From an uncultured Clostridium sp. (GTDB taxonomy: Bacteria > Bacillota > Clostridia > Lachnospirales > Lachnospiraceae), in assembly GCA_900539185.1 (NCBI GenBank), contig UQBG01000015.1:1-64000 (forward strand): DNA of 64,000 bases. Reading direction: 5' to 3'. Shown here piece after piece: positions 16,446 through 24,756 of the stretch. Below the pieces are notes generated by a model. That model saw nothing but the letters and a program-made list of their open reading frames with translations, was not told the origin of the DNA and searched no databases. How positions within the stretch are numbered: position 1 is the first letter of the stretch; each line of letters starts with the position of its first letter. The position numbers were made by a program, and so were the translations under genes.

Positions 16446-19082
16446 ATGGCAAACAAGTGGGTTTATATGTTTAGCGAAGGCGACATGACTATGCGTAATC
16501 TTCTTGGTGGTAAGGGCGCAAACCTTGCCGAGATGACTACGATCGGCCTTCCGGTTCCACAGGGTTTCACTATTACTACAGAAGCATGTACACAGTACTA
16601 TGAGGATGGACGTAAGATTAATGACGAGATCATGGCTCAGGCTATGGAAGGCGTTAAGAAGATGGAAGAGATCAACGGCAAGAAGTTCGGCGATCTGAAG
16701 AATCCTCTGTTAGTATCTGTACGTTCAGGTGCCAGAGCTTCTATGCCTGGTATGATGGATACCATCCTGAACCTTGGTTTGAATGATGAGGTTGTGGCAG
16801 CTATGATCGCTGGTAACCCGGATCCTGCATTCGAGCGTTTCGTATATGACTCTTATAGACGTTTCATCCAGATGTTCTCAGACGTTGTTATGGAAGTTGG
16901 TAAGAAGTACTTCGAGCAGTTAATCGACAAGATGAAGGAAGAGAAGGGTGTTAAGTACGATGTTGAGCTGACAGCAGCTGACTTAAAGACTCTGGCTGAG
17001 CAGTTCAAGGCTGAGTACAAGAATCAGTTAGGACAGGACTTCCCTTCAGATCCGGTAGAGCAGTTAAAGCTGGCTATCGAGGCTGTATTCAGATCATGGG
17101 ATAACCCAAGAGCAAATGTATACAGAAGAGACAATGATATCCCTTACTCATGGGGTACTGCAGTTAACGTAATGCCTATGGTATTCGGTAACTTAAATAA
17201 CGAGTCCGGTACAGGTGTTGCATTTACTCGTGATCCTGCAACCGGTGAGAAGAAGTTAATGGGTGAGTTCTTAAAGAACGCACAGGGCGAGGACGTAGTT
17301 GCCGGTGTTCGTACACCAATGCCGATCGCTCAGATGGAACAGGAATTCCCAGAAGCATATGCAGAGTTCATCAAGGTATGTGAGACTCTTGAGAATCACT
17401 ACCATGATATGCAGGATATGGAATTCACAGTAGAGAACAAGAAGTTATACATGTTACAGTGCCGTAATGGTAAGAGAACCGCTCAGGCAGCTCTGCAGAT
17501 CGCTTGTGACCTGGTAGATGAAGGACATAAGACAGAAGAAGAAGCAGTTGCTATGATCGATCCTCGTAACCTGGATACATTACTTCATCCACAGTTCGAT
17601 GCAGCAGAATTAAAGAAGGCTACTCCAATGGGTAAGGGCTTAGGTGCTTCTCCTGGAGCTGCTTGTGGTAAGATCGTGTTTACCGCTGCTGATGCTGAAG
17701 AGTGGAATGCAAGAGGTGAGAAGGTAGTTCTGGTAAGACTGGAAACCTCCCCAGAAGATATTACCGGTATGAAGGCTTCTCAGGGTATCTTAACCGTTCG
17801 TGGTGGTATGACCTCTCATGCAGCCGTAGTTGCACGTGGTATGGGTACCTGCTGTGTATCTGGTTGTGGCGATATCGCTATGGACGAAGAAAACAAGAAG
17901 TTTACATTAGCTGGCAAGGAGTTCCACGAGGGAGACTTCATCTCTATCGATGGTACAACCGGTAACATCTATGATGGTATTATCCCAACAGTAGATGCTA
18001 CAATCGCTGGTACATTTGGACGTGTTATGGCTTGGGCTGATAAGTACAGAACATTAAAGGTTCGTACAAATGCAGATACTCCTGCAGATGCTAAGAAGGC
18101 TCGTGAGCTTGGAGCAGAAGGTATCGGTCTTTGCCGTACAGAGCATATGTTCTTCGAGGAAGACAGAATTGCTGCTTTCCGTGAGATGATCTGCTCAGAT
18201 ACAGTAGAAGAAAGAGAAGCTGCTCTGGATAAGATTCTTCCATATCAGCAGGGCGACTTCAAGGCATTATATGAAGCTCTGGAAGGTAACCCGGTTACGA
18301 TCCGTTTCCTGGATCCACCTCTTCATGAGTTCGTTCCTACAGAGGAAGCTGACATTGAGAAGCTTGCAAATGCTCAGGGCAAGTCAGTAGAGCAGATCAA
18401 GACAATTATCGCTGGCTTACATGAGTTCAACCCTATGATGGGTCACAGAGGATGCCGTCTGGCTGTAACTTACCCGGAAATCGCTAAGATGCAGACAAAG
18501 GCAGTTATCCGTGCAGCTATCGAGGTTCAGAAGGAGCATCCGGATTGGAATGTTAAGCCTGAGATCATGATCCCATTGGTTTGCGAAGTTAAGGAATTAA
18601 AGTACGTTAAGAAGGTAGTAGTTGAGACCGCTGATGCAGAGATCGCTGCTGCAGGCGTTAAGCTGGAGTACGAAGTAGGTACTATGATCGAGATCCCTCG
18701 TGCAGCTTTAACTGCAGATGAGATCGCTAAGGAAGCTGACTTCTTCTGCTTCGGTACAAACGACTTAACTCAGATGACATTTGGTTTCTCTCGTGATGAT
18801 GCCGGTAAGTTCTTAAATGCTTACTATGATACAAAGATCTTCGAGAATGATCCATTTGCTAAGCTGGATCAGACCGGTGTTGGTAAGTTAATGGATATGG
18901 CTATTAAGTTAGGTAAGCCGGTTAATCCTAAGCTGCATGTTGGTATCTGTGGTGAGCATGGTGGAGATCCTTCATCTGTTGAGTTCTGCCACAAGATTGG
19001 TTTGGATTATGTATCATGTTCTCCATTCCGTGTACCGATTGCAAGATTGGCTGCTGCTCAGGCTGCTATTGCAAACAAGTAA
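16446..19082 (+). CDS. ppdK: Pyruvate, phosphate dikinase
   Basis: The product has 878 residues, the family length. It has an N-terminal ATP-grasp domain (LLGGKGANLAEM start), the central swivelling phosphohistidine domain with GGMTSHAAVVARG and catalytic His458, and a C-terminal PEP/pyruvate barrel with the late cysteine region GICGEHGGDP. It interconverts pyruvate, ATP and phosphate with PEP, AMP and pyrophosphate, and in anaerobes often serves PPi-linked glycolysis. Codon choice differs from its neighbours: GGT, GCT, CGT and TTC are favoured, a sign of very high expression. It stands alone with its own promoter and terminator. Confidence 0.97.
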   Translation: MANKWVYMFSEGDMTMRNLLGGKGANLAEMTTIGLPVPQGFTITTEACTQYYEDGRKINDEIMAQAMEGVKKMEEINGKKFGDLKNPLLVSVRSGARASMPGMMDTILNLGLNDEVVAAMIAGNPDPAFERFVYDSYRRFIQMFSDVVMEVGKKYFEQLIDKMKEEKGVKYDVELTAADLKTLAEQFKAEYKNQLGQDFPSDPVEQLKLAIEAVFRSWDNPRANVYRRDNDIPYSWGTAVNVMPMVFGNLNNESGTGVAFTRDPATGEKKLMGEFLKNAQGEDVVAGVRTPMPIAQMEQEFPEAYAEFIKVCETLENHYHDMQDMEFTVENKKLYMLQCRNGKRTAQAALQIACDLVDEGHKTEEEAVAMIDPRNLDTLLHPQFDAAELKKATPMGKGLGASPGAACGKIVFTAADAEEWNARGEKVVLVRLETSPEDITGMKASQGILTVRGGMTSHAAVVARGMGTCCVSGCGDIAMDEENKKFTLAGKEFHEGDFISIDGTTGNIYDGIIPTVDATIAGTFGRVMAWADKYRTLKVRTNADTPADAKKARELGAEGIGLCRTEHMFFEEDRIAAFREMICSDTVEEREAALDKILPYQQGDFKALYEALEGNPVTIRFLDPPLHEFVPTEEADIEKLANAQGKSVEQIKTIIAGLHEFNPMMGHRGCRLAVTYPEIAKMQTKAVIRAAIEVQKEHPDWNVKPEIMIPLVCEVKELKYVKKVVVETADAEIAAAGVKLEYEVGTMIEIPRAALTADEIAKEADFFCFGTNDLTQMTFGFSRDDAGKFLNAYYDTKIFENDPFAKLDQTGVGKLMDMAIKLGKPVNPKLHVGICGEHGGDPSSVEFCHKIGLDYVSCSPFRVPIARLAAAQAAIANK

Positions 19083-19130
19083 GATATACACCAGTTGGTG
19101 AATAGAACTTAATTAGTTTTATAGAAGATA

Positions 19131-19180
19131 AGAAGCTTCTGTTACTGTTACATAACAGTAGCAGGGGCTTCTTTATTTTT
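19131..19180 (+). terminator. Terminator after ppdK
   Basis: A long stem GAAGC(TT)CTGTTACTGTTA with its complement around a 1-3 base loop, then TTTATTTTT. Confidence 0.9.
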
Positions 19181-19235
19181 TAGAAATAGTGTATAATATA
19201 AGAGAAAGAAATTCATATGTTGGGAGATGATTATT

Positions 19236-19508
19236 ATGATGTACCCATTTATGACGCTTGAAGATGATACCGAGATTGTACATTCGGAGATGCTGGAGAA
19301 TGGAGAAGTTAAGGTATATATAGAAACTCCTGATGAAAAGGATGGTTTTCACCATATGACAGTTTACTTGCCATCCTATAGAACAGAAGATGAATTTGGC
19401 TATAGTGAAGAACGAAAAGAATACTTTTTAGATATTATTAAAACGACTGCGAATCTGATTATAGAATTTTCAAAGGATGGTGGATTTGAGCATGCCTCAG
19501 GTTTTTAA
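19236..19508 (+). CDS. Small conserved protein paired with a DUF4160 protein
   Basis: The product has about 90 residues from ATG 19236 (GGGAG lies 9 bases upstream; ATG codons at 19227 and 19239 are alternatives). It is acidic, starts MMYPFMTLEDDTEIVHSE, and has no motif with a known activity. It overlaps the next gene by 17 bases. Small proteins of this look stand next to DUF4160 genes in other Firmicutes as I recall, which suggests a two-gene module such as toxin-antitoxin, but no activity is shown. Confidence 0.65.
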   Translation: MMYPFMTLEDDTEIVHSEMLENGEVKVYIETPDEKDGFHHMTVYLPSYRTEDEFGYSEERKEYFLDIIKTTANLIIEFSKDGGFEHASGF

Positions 19509-19770
19509 AATTGGTTCATATTGGGTTTACTTTTGGGCGAATGAAGGAGTGCCAAGAGAACCTATACATGTTCATATCGCAGAGGGCAAGCCAATTGAAA
19601 ATGCTACAAAAGTATGGATTACAAAAGCTGGCAAATGTCTTCTAGCAAATAACAATTCGAATATACCTAAAAATGTTTTACGAAATATAATGCGTATCAT
19701 AGAAGCAAGAAGTGTTGAAATAATCAATAAATGGACGAGCTTCTATGGAGATGTTGAGTTTTATTGTTAA
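19492..19770 (+). CDS. DUF4160 family protein
   Basis: The product has 92 residues. I chose ATG 19492 because the family starts at MPQVFKIGSYWVYFW; an in-frame ATG at 19477 would add five residues. The HVHIAEGK stretch is typical of DUF4160. The family is often coded beside DUF2442 genes in pairs thought to be toxin-antitoxin systems; here the partner is a different small protein that overlaps it. Function is unknown. AT-rich codon use differs from the housekeeping genes nearby, which fits acquired DNA. Confidence 0.8.
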   Translation: MPQVFKIGSYWVYFWANEGVPREPIHVHIAEGKPIENATKVWITKAGKCLLANNNSNIPKNVLRNIMRIIEARSVEIINKWTSFYGDVEFYC

Positions 19771-19784
19771 AGAATGAAGAATAG

Positions 19785-19828
19785 AAGTCTCTGTGCTTAT
19801 CTTATGGTAGACGCAGGGACTTTTGTTA
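19785..19828 (+). terminator. Terminator after the DUF4160 pair
   Basis: AAGTCTCTGTG pairs (with G-U pairs) with CGCAGGGACTT, then TTTGTTATT. Confidence 0.65.
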
Positions 19829-19874
19829 TTATCCATAATGGTATATTGCTAGATTAAGGATAAATATAAGAATT

Positions 19875-20160
19875 ATGAAAAATAATAAAGAATATAAAGC
19901 AATTATTTATACATCGAATACAGGAAGTACGGCCCGGTCTGCAAAACTATTGGGACATGAATTGGATATACCTGTTTATCGTGCGTTTATTTTGAAAATG
20001 TTGAAAATACGGCAACTCCCATTGCAAAAACACAGCATATGCGGGAAATCTGGTTCTTTATTTTTGTCAGGTGGTGTTCTGTTGAAGATTGCGGTTATGG
20101 AAGTATTGCGGCGAAATATCAGAATGTAAGGGTGTATGCTTGGGTTTAAACAGTTGGAAG
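19875..20160 (+). pseudogene. Remnant of a flavodoxin-domain gene
   Basis: The first 37 codons read KAIIYTSNTGSTARSAKLLG, a flavodoxin phosphate loop with the TSNTGST motif. The frame then leaves the family pattern. In other frames downstream a weak trace of the later flavodoxin region is seen (KYQNVRVYAW near 20115-20150). Several frame changes and losses are needed to explain this, so the gene is dead. Confidence 0.6.
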
Positions 20161-20270
20161 CTTAGGGAGTGTCAGATATTAAGGTTACACAATTACCGGA
20201 TGAAATACATTGCGAAGGAGGAGCCTATATGTAATAATGGTATAAATAAGGATAAAGGGGAGGATTTTAT

Positions 20271-21134
20271 ATGGTAGGAGTATCTACAATATTGGCGGTA
20301 TGCGTGACCTTTTTAATCAGTATGGTATTGCCGATTGTCGTCTATATAATTTACGGAGTAAAGAATAAGGGGAAGGGTGTCTGGACCGCTTGGTTATTAG
20401 GTGCAGCAGGCTTTGTCATTTTTCAGGTGATTATAAGGATTCCTATTTTGAACGGACTGGCGGGCTTGGAAGGCTTTCAGACCTTTGCCTCTCAGAATTA
20501 TGCTTTGTATTGTCTGATACTGGCATTTACGGCAGGACTTTTTGAAGTAGCAGGACGGTATATCGTTGCAAAGATTATGCAGAAGAATCTGACCTTTGAA
20601 CGTGGATTTGCGGCAGGCTTGGGACATGGAGGAATCGAGTCTATCGTTTTGATTGGAACCATGTACTTAAATAATCTTATTTATATACTTATGATTAATA
20701 CCGGAAGCTTTGATACGGTGATACAGCAGACAGCGGCAGCCGGTGTAGATACAGCAGCATTGGTTTCTGTTCAGGATGCACTGGTAAATTCTGGATGCGG
20801 TGTATATCTGTTGGCAGGCTATGAGCGGATACTGACCATGATTTTCCATACAGCACTGAGTCTGATGGTATGTTATTTTGTAACCCGGAAAAAGGATGCA
20901 CTGGGAATTATTCTTTGTCTGATATGTCATACAATCATAGACTTCGTCAGCCCGCTTATAAATGGTATGGCGAACGGCTATCTGGGAAATGGACTTTCGA
21001 CAATGACAGCATACATAATTATTTATAGTTTTCTGACCGCAGTTGCGGTGGCTGCTGTAATCGGAATAGTTGTGTTAAAGAAGCGTTTTCCGGTGGGAGA
21101 TAAAAATTGTGAATCGAATAATAGAAAAATTTAG
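20271..21134 (+). CDS. YhfC-family intramembrane glutamic protease-like protein
   Basis: The product has 287 residues with about seven or eight membrane helices. The motifs FEVAGRY (about 87-93), GLGHGGIES (about 114-122) and ERILTMIFHTALS (about 186-198), and a late CHTIIDF, match the YhfC group of the CPBP-like glutamic proteases. Conserved Glu and His lie in the membrane, as in that family. GGGGAGG precedes the ATG. It is followed by a LuxR-type regulator gene that is frameshifted. The substrate is unknown; in other bacteria such proteins go with regulation of stress or of bacteriocin handling. Confidence 0.8.
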   Translation: MVGVSTILAVCVTFLISMVLPIVVYIIYGVKNKGKGVWTAWLLGAAGFVIFQVIIRIPILNGLAGLEGFQTFASQNYALYCLILAFTAGLFEVAGRYIVAKIMQKNLTFERGFAAGLGHGGIESIVLIGTMYLNNLIYILMINTGSFDTVIQQTAAAGVDTAALVSVQDALVNSGCGVYLLAGYERILTMIFHTALSLMVCYFVTRKKDALGIILCLICHTIIDFVSPLINGMANGYLGNGLSTMTAYIIIYSFLTAVAVAAVIGIVVLKKRFPVGDKNCESNNRKI

Positions 21135-21215
21135 AAAATAAATTTGTATATATGTTAAAATAAAGCAAAAGAACTTGCTCGCATGAGTGATTTTTTGAAG
21201 GGGGATATTCAACAT

Positions 21216-21886
21216 ATGAAAAAGCTGGAAACAAATGATTGGATTATGTTAAATTCAATTATTTATAAAATATATACGATGAAAATTTTGAACAGATGCG
21301 GACGAAATTGTTAGATGCGCCGGTTATGTATCATTGTAAAGAAGATATGTCGCAGGTATACGAGACATTGGATTATAGTCTGGGAATTATGCTGAGCGGG
21401 AAATCACTCGTCTATCGGGAGACCGACATCATGAGTGAAGAAGCAAGGATCGAAACCGATTATTACAAAAAGGTATACCAGCCGAATCATTGGCATTATT
21501 CATTACAATTAATTATAGCGAAGGACAATTGCTTTCTTGGAGTTATTACACTTTACCGTATATTAGGCAAGGAAGATTTTCAGTATAACGATGTATTTGT
21601 ACTGGATATGCTGAAGGATCATCTTGCATATCGTCTGCAGCAACAGACATTGAAGACAGAGGGCCAGAAAAAGGTTACTATTTCCGAAGCGGTAGAAAAA
21701 TATGATTTGACACGGCGGGAAAATACAATCTTGCAAATGCTGATGTCCGGCAAAGAGAATGCTTATATCTGTGAAGAACTTGCAATTAGTGCCAATACCT
21801 TAAAAAAACATATTCTGAATATTTATCGGAAACTGGGAATAAAGAACCGGGTGCAATTATTTAAAATGGTAAAGGAACGGGAGTAA
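21216..21886 (+). pseudogene. LuxR-type transcription regulator, frameshifted near its start
   Basis: A good ribosome site (GAAGGGGG) and ATG at 21216 open MKKLETNDWIMLNSIIYKIYT. One base is then missing near 21276-21277; in the next frame the protein goes on as DENFEQMRTKLLDA and runs to the end. The C-terminal 65 residues form a LuxR helix-turn-helix (LTRRENTILQML, SANTLKKHILNIYRKLGIKN). The middle looks like a GAF-type sensor part. Translation could restart at ATG 21296 and give 196 residues without the first helices. This is a recent single-base loss or a sequence error. It follows the YhfC-type gene and may regulate it. Confidence 0.75.
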
Positions 21887-22009
21887 GATAGAAGATTCTT
21901 ACTTGTGTTCTACTCCTTTTGGGTAATAAAAATGGTAAAAATATATTATTGAATTTTGTGACTGATTCGTCTATTATCATTAACAAATAAAAGATGTTCA
22001 GGAAGGCGA

Positions 22010-22042
22010 AGGAGCTGTCAATTGACAGCTCCTTTTCTTTTT
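22010..22042 (+). terminator. Terminator before the decayed dehydrogenase operon
   Basis: GGAGCTGTCAATTGACAGCTCC is a perfect 22-base palindrome followed by TTTTCTTTTTT. Confidence 0.85.
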
Positions 22043-22077
22043 TGCCTTTTGCTTGTGGCATGGAAGGAGGTTTTTAT

Positions 22078-22230
22078 ATGAAAGAATTAGTTATGATCAT
22101 AAGACCGGAAAAGTTAGAGGATATTAAACAAATTTTGGATGACATTCATTGCGGTGGCAGACGCAGACTGCATAAACTGTGGCATGTGTGTAGCGTCTTG
22201 TTCCGGACAGGCAATCTTTTTGGTGGATGA
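22078..22230 (+). pseudogene. Stub of a P-II nitrogen regulator
   Basis: AAGGAGG and ATG 22078 open MKELVMIIRPEKLEDIKQIL, the beta1-alpha1 start of a P-II (GlnB/GlnK) protein. After about 22 residues the frame runs into DNA that in another frame codes for a ferredoxin domain, and it ends at 22230. The T-loop and the rest of P-II are gone. Confidence 0.7.
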
Positions 22231-22456
22231 GGATTGCGGAGACGGAACTGCAATCATTACATTGCCGTATGAATTTGTACCTTTGCCGGAGGCCGGAACC
22301 AAGGGCATTGCGTTGGGAAGAAACGGACAGAAGGTATGTGAGGCAGAGGTCGTTGCGGTAAAAAGCCTGAAAGTGTATGACAAAACCAACCTATTAACCA
22401 TGCGGGTGCCGAAGGAATATGCTTCTACTGCAAGATTCTTTCGGGCAGAAGACTAA
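22139..22456 (+). pseudogene. Fragment of a ferredoxin-containing subunit of an amino acid dehydrogenase
   Basis: This frame codes DADCINCGMCVASCSGQAIF, a CxxCxxCxxxC half of a ferredoxin, then about 80 residues ending in EYASTARFFRAED. It resembles the C-terminal part of the large subunits of sarcosine oxidase or D-proline/hydroxyproline dehydrogenase-type flavoenzymes. The NAD/FAD-binding part that normally precedes it is missing; its place is taken by the P-II stub. It has no ribosome site of its own. Confidence 0.6.
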
Positions 22457-22509
22457 GCAACGAGAAAGAATACCCTTGAATAGAGACCAAGTCGAAAGGA
22501 ATGAGGACT

Positions 22510-22923
22510 ATGAATCAGATAAATGACAGATCAAGAGATATAGGAGAATATGTACCGGCACCGGATGATGATATGATTATTTGCAGATGTGAGGAAATAA
22601 CCAAGGGTGAAATCAGACGGGCAGTGCATGACGGAATGTTTACATTAACAGAAATCAGACGTTATCTGCGAACGGGTATGGGACTTTGTCAGGGACAGAC
22701 CTGTTCAAAGCTGGTAAAGGGAATTGTGGCAAGAGAATTGAAGGTTTCTCCGGCAGATTTGGAGCCGGCAACATCAAGAGCCCCGAATAGGAAACGGTGG
22801 TTCTTCCAGAAACGGCGGCGGTGTACGGCAGTCAGGCAGAGACCCAAGAGAATTGCCGTTAGCAATGTACGGAATACGGAACCTCTGGCCGACGCTGTCG
22901 GAAGAGCTGGAGGTGGATTGTGA
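22510..22923 (+). pseudogene. BFD-like [2Fe-2S] protein with altered C-terminus
   Basis: From ATG 22510 (ATG 22501 touches the ribosome site) the protein reads a BFD-type [2Fe-2S] domain: CRCEEIT, then GMGLCQGQTC about 35 residues later, giving the four Cys ligands. The domain is whole up to about 22780. Beyond SRAPNR the frame becomes Arg-rich and unlike the family, so a frameshift has joined it to out-of-frame DNA of the next gene. Such small subunits pass electrons in hydroxyproline/sarcosine dehydrogenase-like complexes. The domain may still fold, but its partners are lost. Confidence 0.6.
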
Positions 22924-23233
22924 ATATCATCAGGATGGTAATCTCCGATTGGGAAAAAATGAAAAGCATGCAGAAATTCTGACAAATCTTGCAGAAAAGG
23001 CAAGAAGGCTTGGTGTCCGTTTTATATCCGGAGAGCGGGTCATCCGTTTACAAATGATAAAGGGAAAGCTTCGTCAGGTAATCACAGAGCAGACCGTATA
23101 TGAAGGAGAAAAGGTGTTGGTAGCCGCAGGCTTTCATAGCCGGGAAATTCTGGGAACCATCGGAATTGATGTGCTGATGTCACAGTCATTCCTACTATCC
23201 GCTTCAGGCAGAAGATATTTTAAAGATATTTGA
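22853..23233 (+). pseudogene. Fragment of an FAD-dependent (DAO-type) oxidoreductase
   Basis: The frame reads YGIRNLWPTLSEEL and LGVRFISGERVIRL, typical of the middle of a D-amino acid oxidase-like FAD enzyme. The N-terminal Rossmann GxGxxG segment and the C-terminal third are missing, and the protein stops in a short unrelated tail. The start has no ribosome site. With the two pieces before it, it marks a decayed operon for a membrane or soluble amino acid dehydrogenase. Confidence 0.65.
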
Positions 23234-23341
23234 ATCGGTTTGTTGACAGAAGAAATTTCAAAACAAAATAGTTGTGAAATTGGCGAGTATTATCAGGGAT
23301 AAACATAGGCATTTTATCCTTTAAAAGGAAAAGTATAATAA

Positions 23342-23393
23342 ACTCCCTGCTATTGGCGAAAGCTGGTAGCAGGGAACTTTTTTTACTTGGAGA
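23342..23393 (+). terminator. Terminator after the decayed operon
   Basis: TCCCTGCTA pairs with TAGCAGGGA around a 14-base loop, followed by a run of T. Confidence 0.75.
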
Positions 23394-23526
23394 CAGTCTT
23401 TACAATCGTCACTTTTTTTTAAGAAATTCGTATATATTTTGGCGTATCAAAAGCGAAGCAAATAATGTATGGTAGAAGTATAAAAGATACCATGGGGGAA
23501 AATTAAAAAGAGAGGCGGCGATTACG

Positions 23527-24756
23527 ATGAAGAGGAAATACTTGTATATAATTATTATTTTTACAGTGCTTTTGTGTTGCGGAATCATCCTTTTTCTTGC
23601 ATTAGGACAAAGTAAACACGGATCAAATGATGAAACATATGTGTATGACACAGTAGATCCCGAATGCAACTATTCAGAGCATACGGTGCTCTATCTTGAC
23701 GATTCGGGGATTTTGCACCTTATCGATACAACCTCCGGTAAAGATATGATCTACTGTGACAAACCAAACTGTACGCATGAAGGCTATTCACGCAATAATG
23801 AAAATCCATCATGTCCTGCAGCTTTTTTCACGGGGGATAGTGGACCGGTACTTTATAACGGACATCTTTATCTCATTGGCAATATGTCGGATGGAGATAT
23901 AACAACACAGTATCTCTATGAAATGGATTCCAATGGTGAGAATCGAAAAAAAGTTGCTACACTGGAAAATGTTCAGTATCTCAGATATGTTCTATACAGG
24001 GATCAATATGTTGTAGGTGCCTATGGTAACAGAGTTGTGATAAATGATGAGGGACAGATCATTAACGATAACAAACCGGAAGCAGGTATCTTTGTCATTG
24101 ATCTTGAAAGCGATAAGGTTTATATGGGAGATGTGATCACGGGAGGGCAGGCAAATATTACGGGAATTTATTATGAAGAAGGGATGGTATATTATTCATG
24201 TATACATTTTGATGATGCTATTACTGATCTTATGGTAGAGGATGCGGTTGAGAGTAATAGCGAATCCTTTGCTTATGACAATATGTTGTATGATATCTAT
24301 CAGTATGATATTGCAAACGAAAGTACGACACTCTTAAAGACGTTCGATCATATAAATAATCTTCAGTTATTAGATGGTGATGCTTATTGTGAATCCAAAG
24401 AAGGATATTTCGTGTTTGATAAAAAAAGTGGAGAAATCCGGGAATTACCGATAGACAAGGATGCCGGGGTACTGAGCGGCAGATTTGCAAGGCACGGAGA
24501 TGCTTTATATTATGCCATTTTTAATGATGATAATAATGAGGTTACATATTATCGTATGGAAAATGGAAAGAGAAATGAACAGATGAAGATGTCGCCGGAG
24601 AATGCATTCAGTATAGTAAATATATGTGGTCAGTCTGTGTATGTCAGGTATTACAATGATAAAGGACGGTATTGTCTGGGGGTACTAAGTCTGGACGATC
24701 TGAATCAGGGAAGATTTCGTGTGAGAGAATTGAGGTGCTATGATGAAGAGGAATAG
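23527..24756 (+). CDS. Membrane-anchored repeat protein (DUF5050-like) opening an ABC operon
   Basis: The product has 409 residues. One N-terminal membrane helix (about 5-27) leaves the rest outside. The outer part shows repeated short blocks of the type LYxxDxxG, YLYEMDSNGENRKKV and YYSC, as in beta-propellers and DUF5050-like proteins of Lachnospiraceae. A Cys motif, CDKPNCTHEGYS...CPA, lies near residues 77-98; it may bind metal or form a disulfide. It overlaps the next gene by 17 bases and heads a four-gene unit with a substrate-binding-like protein, an ABC ATPase and a permease. A sensor or substrate-docking role for the transporter is inferred from place only. Confidence 0.75.
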   Translation: MKRKYLYIIIIFTVLLCCGIILFLALGQSKHGSNDETYVYDTVDPECNYSEHTVLYLDDSGILHLIDTTSGKDMIYCDKPNCTHEGYSRNNENPSCPAAFFTGDSGPVLYNGHLYLIGNMSDGDITTQYLYEMDSNGENRKKVATLENVQYLRYVLYRDQYVVGAYGNRVVINDEGQIINDNKPEAGIFVIDLESDKVYMGDVITGGQANITGIYYEEGMVYYSCIHFDDAITDLMVEDAVESNSESFAYDNMLYDIYQYDIANESTTLLKTFDHINNLQLLDGDAYCESKEGYFVFDKKSGEIRELPIDKDAGVLSGRFARHGDALYYAIFNDDNNEVTYYRMENGKRNEQMKMSPENAFSIVNICGQSVYVRYYNDKGRYCLGVLSLDDLNQGRFRVRELRCYDEEE

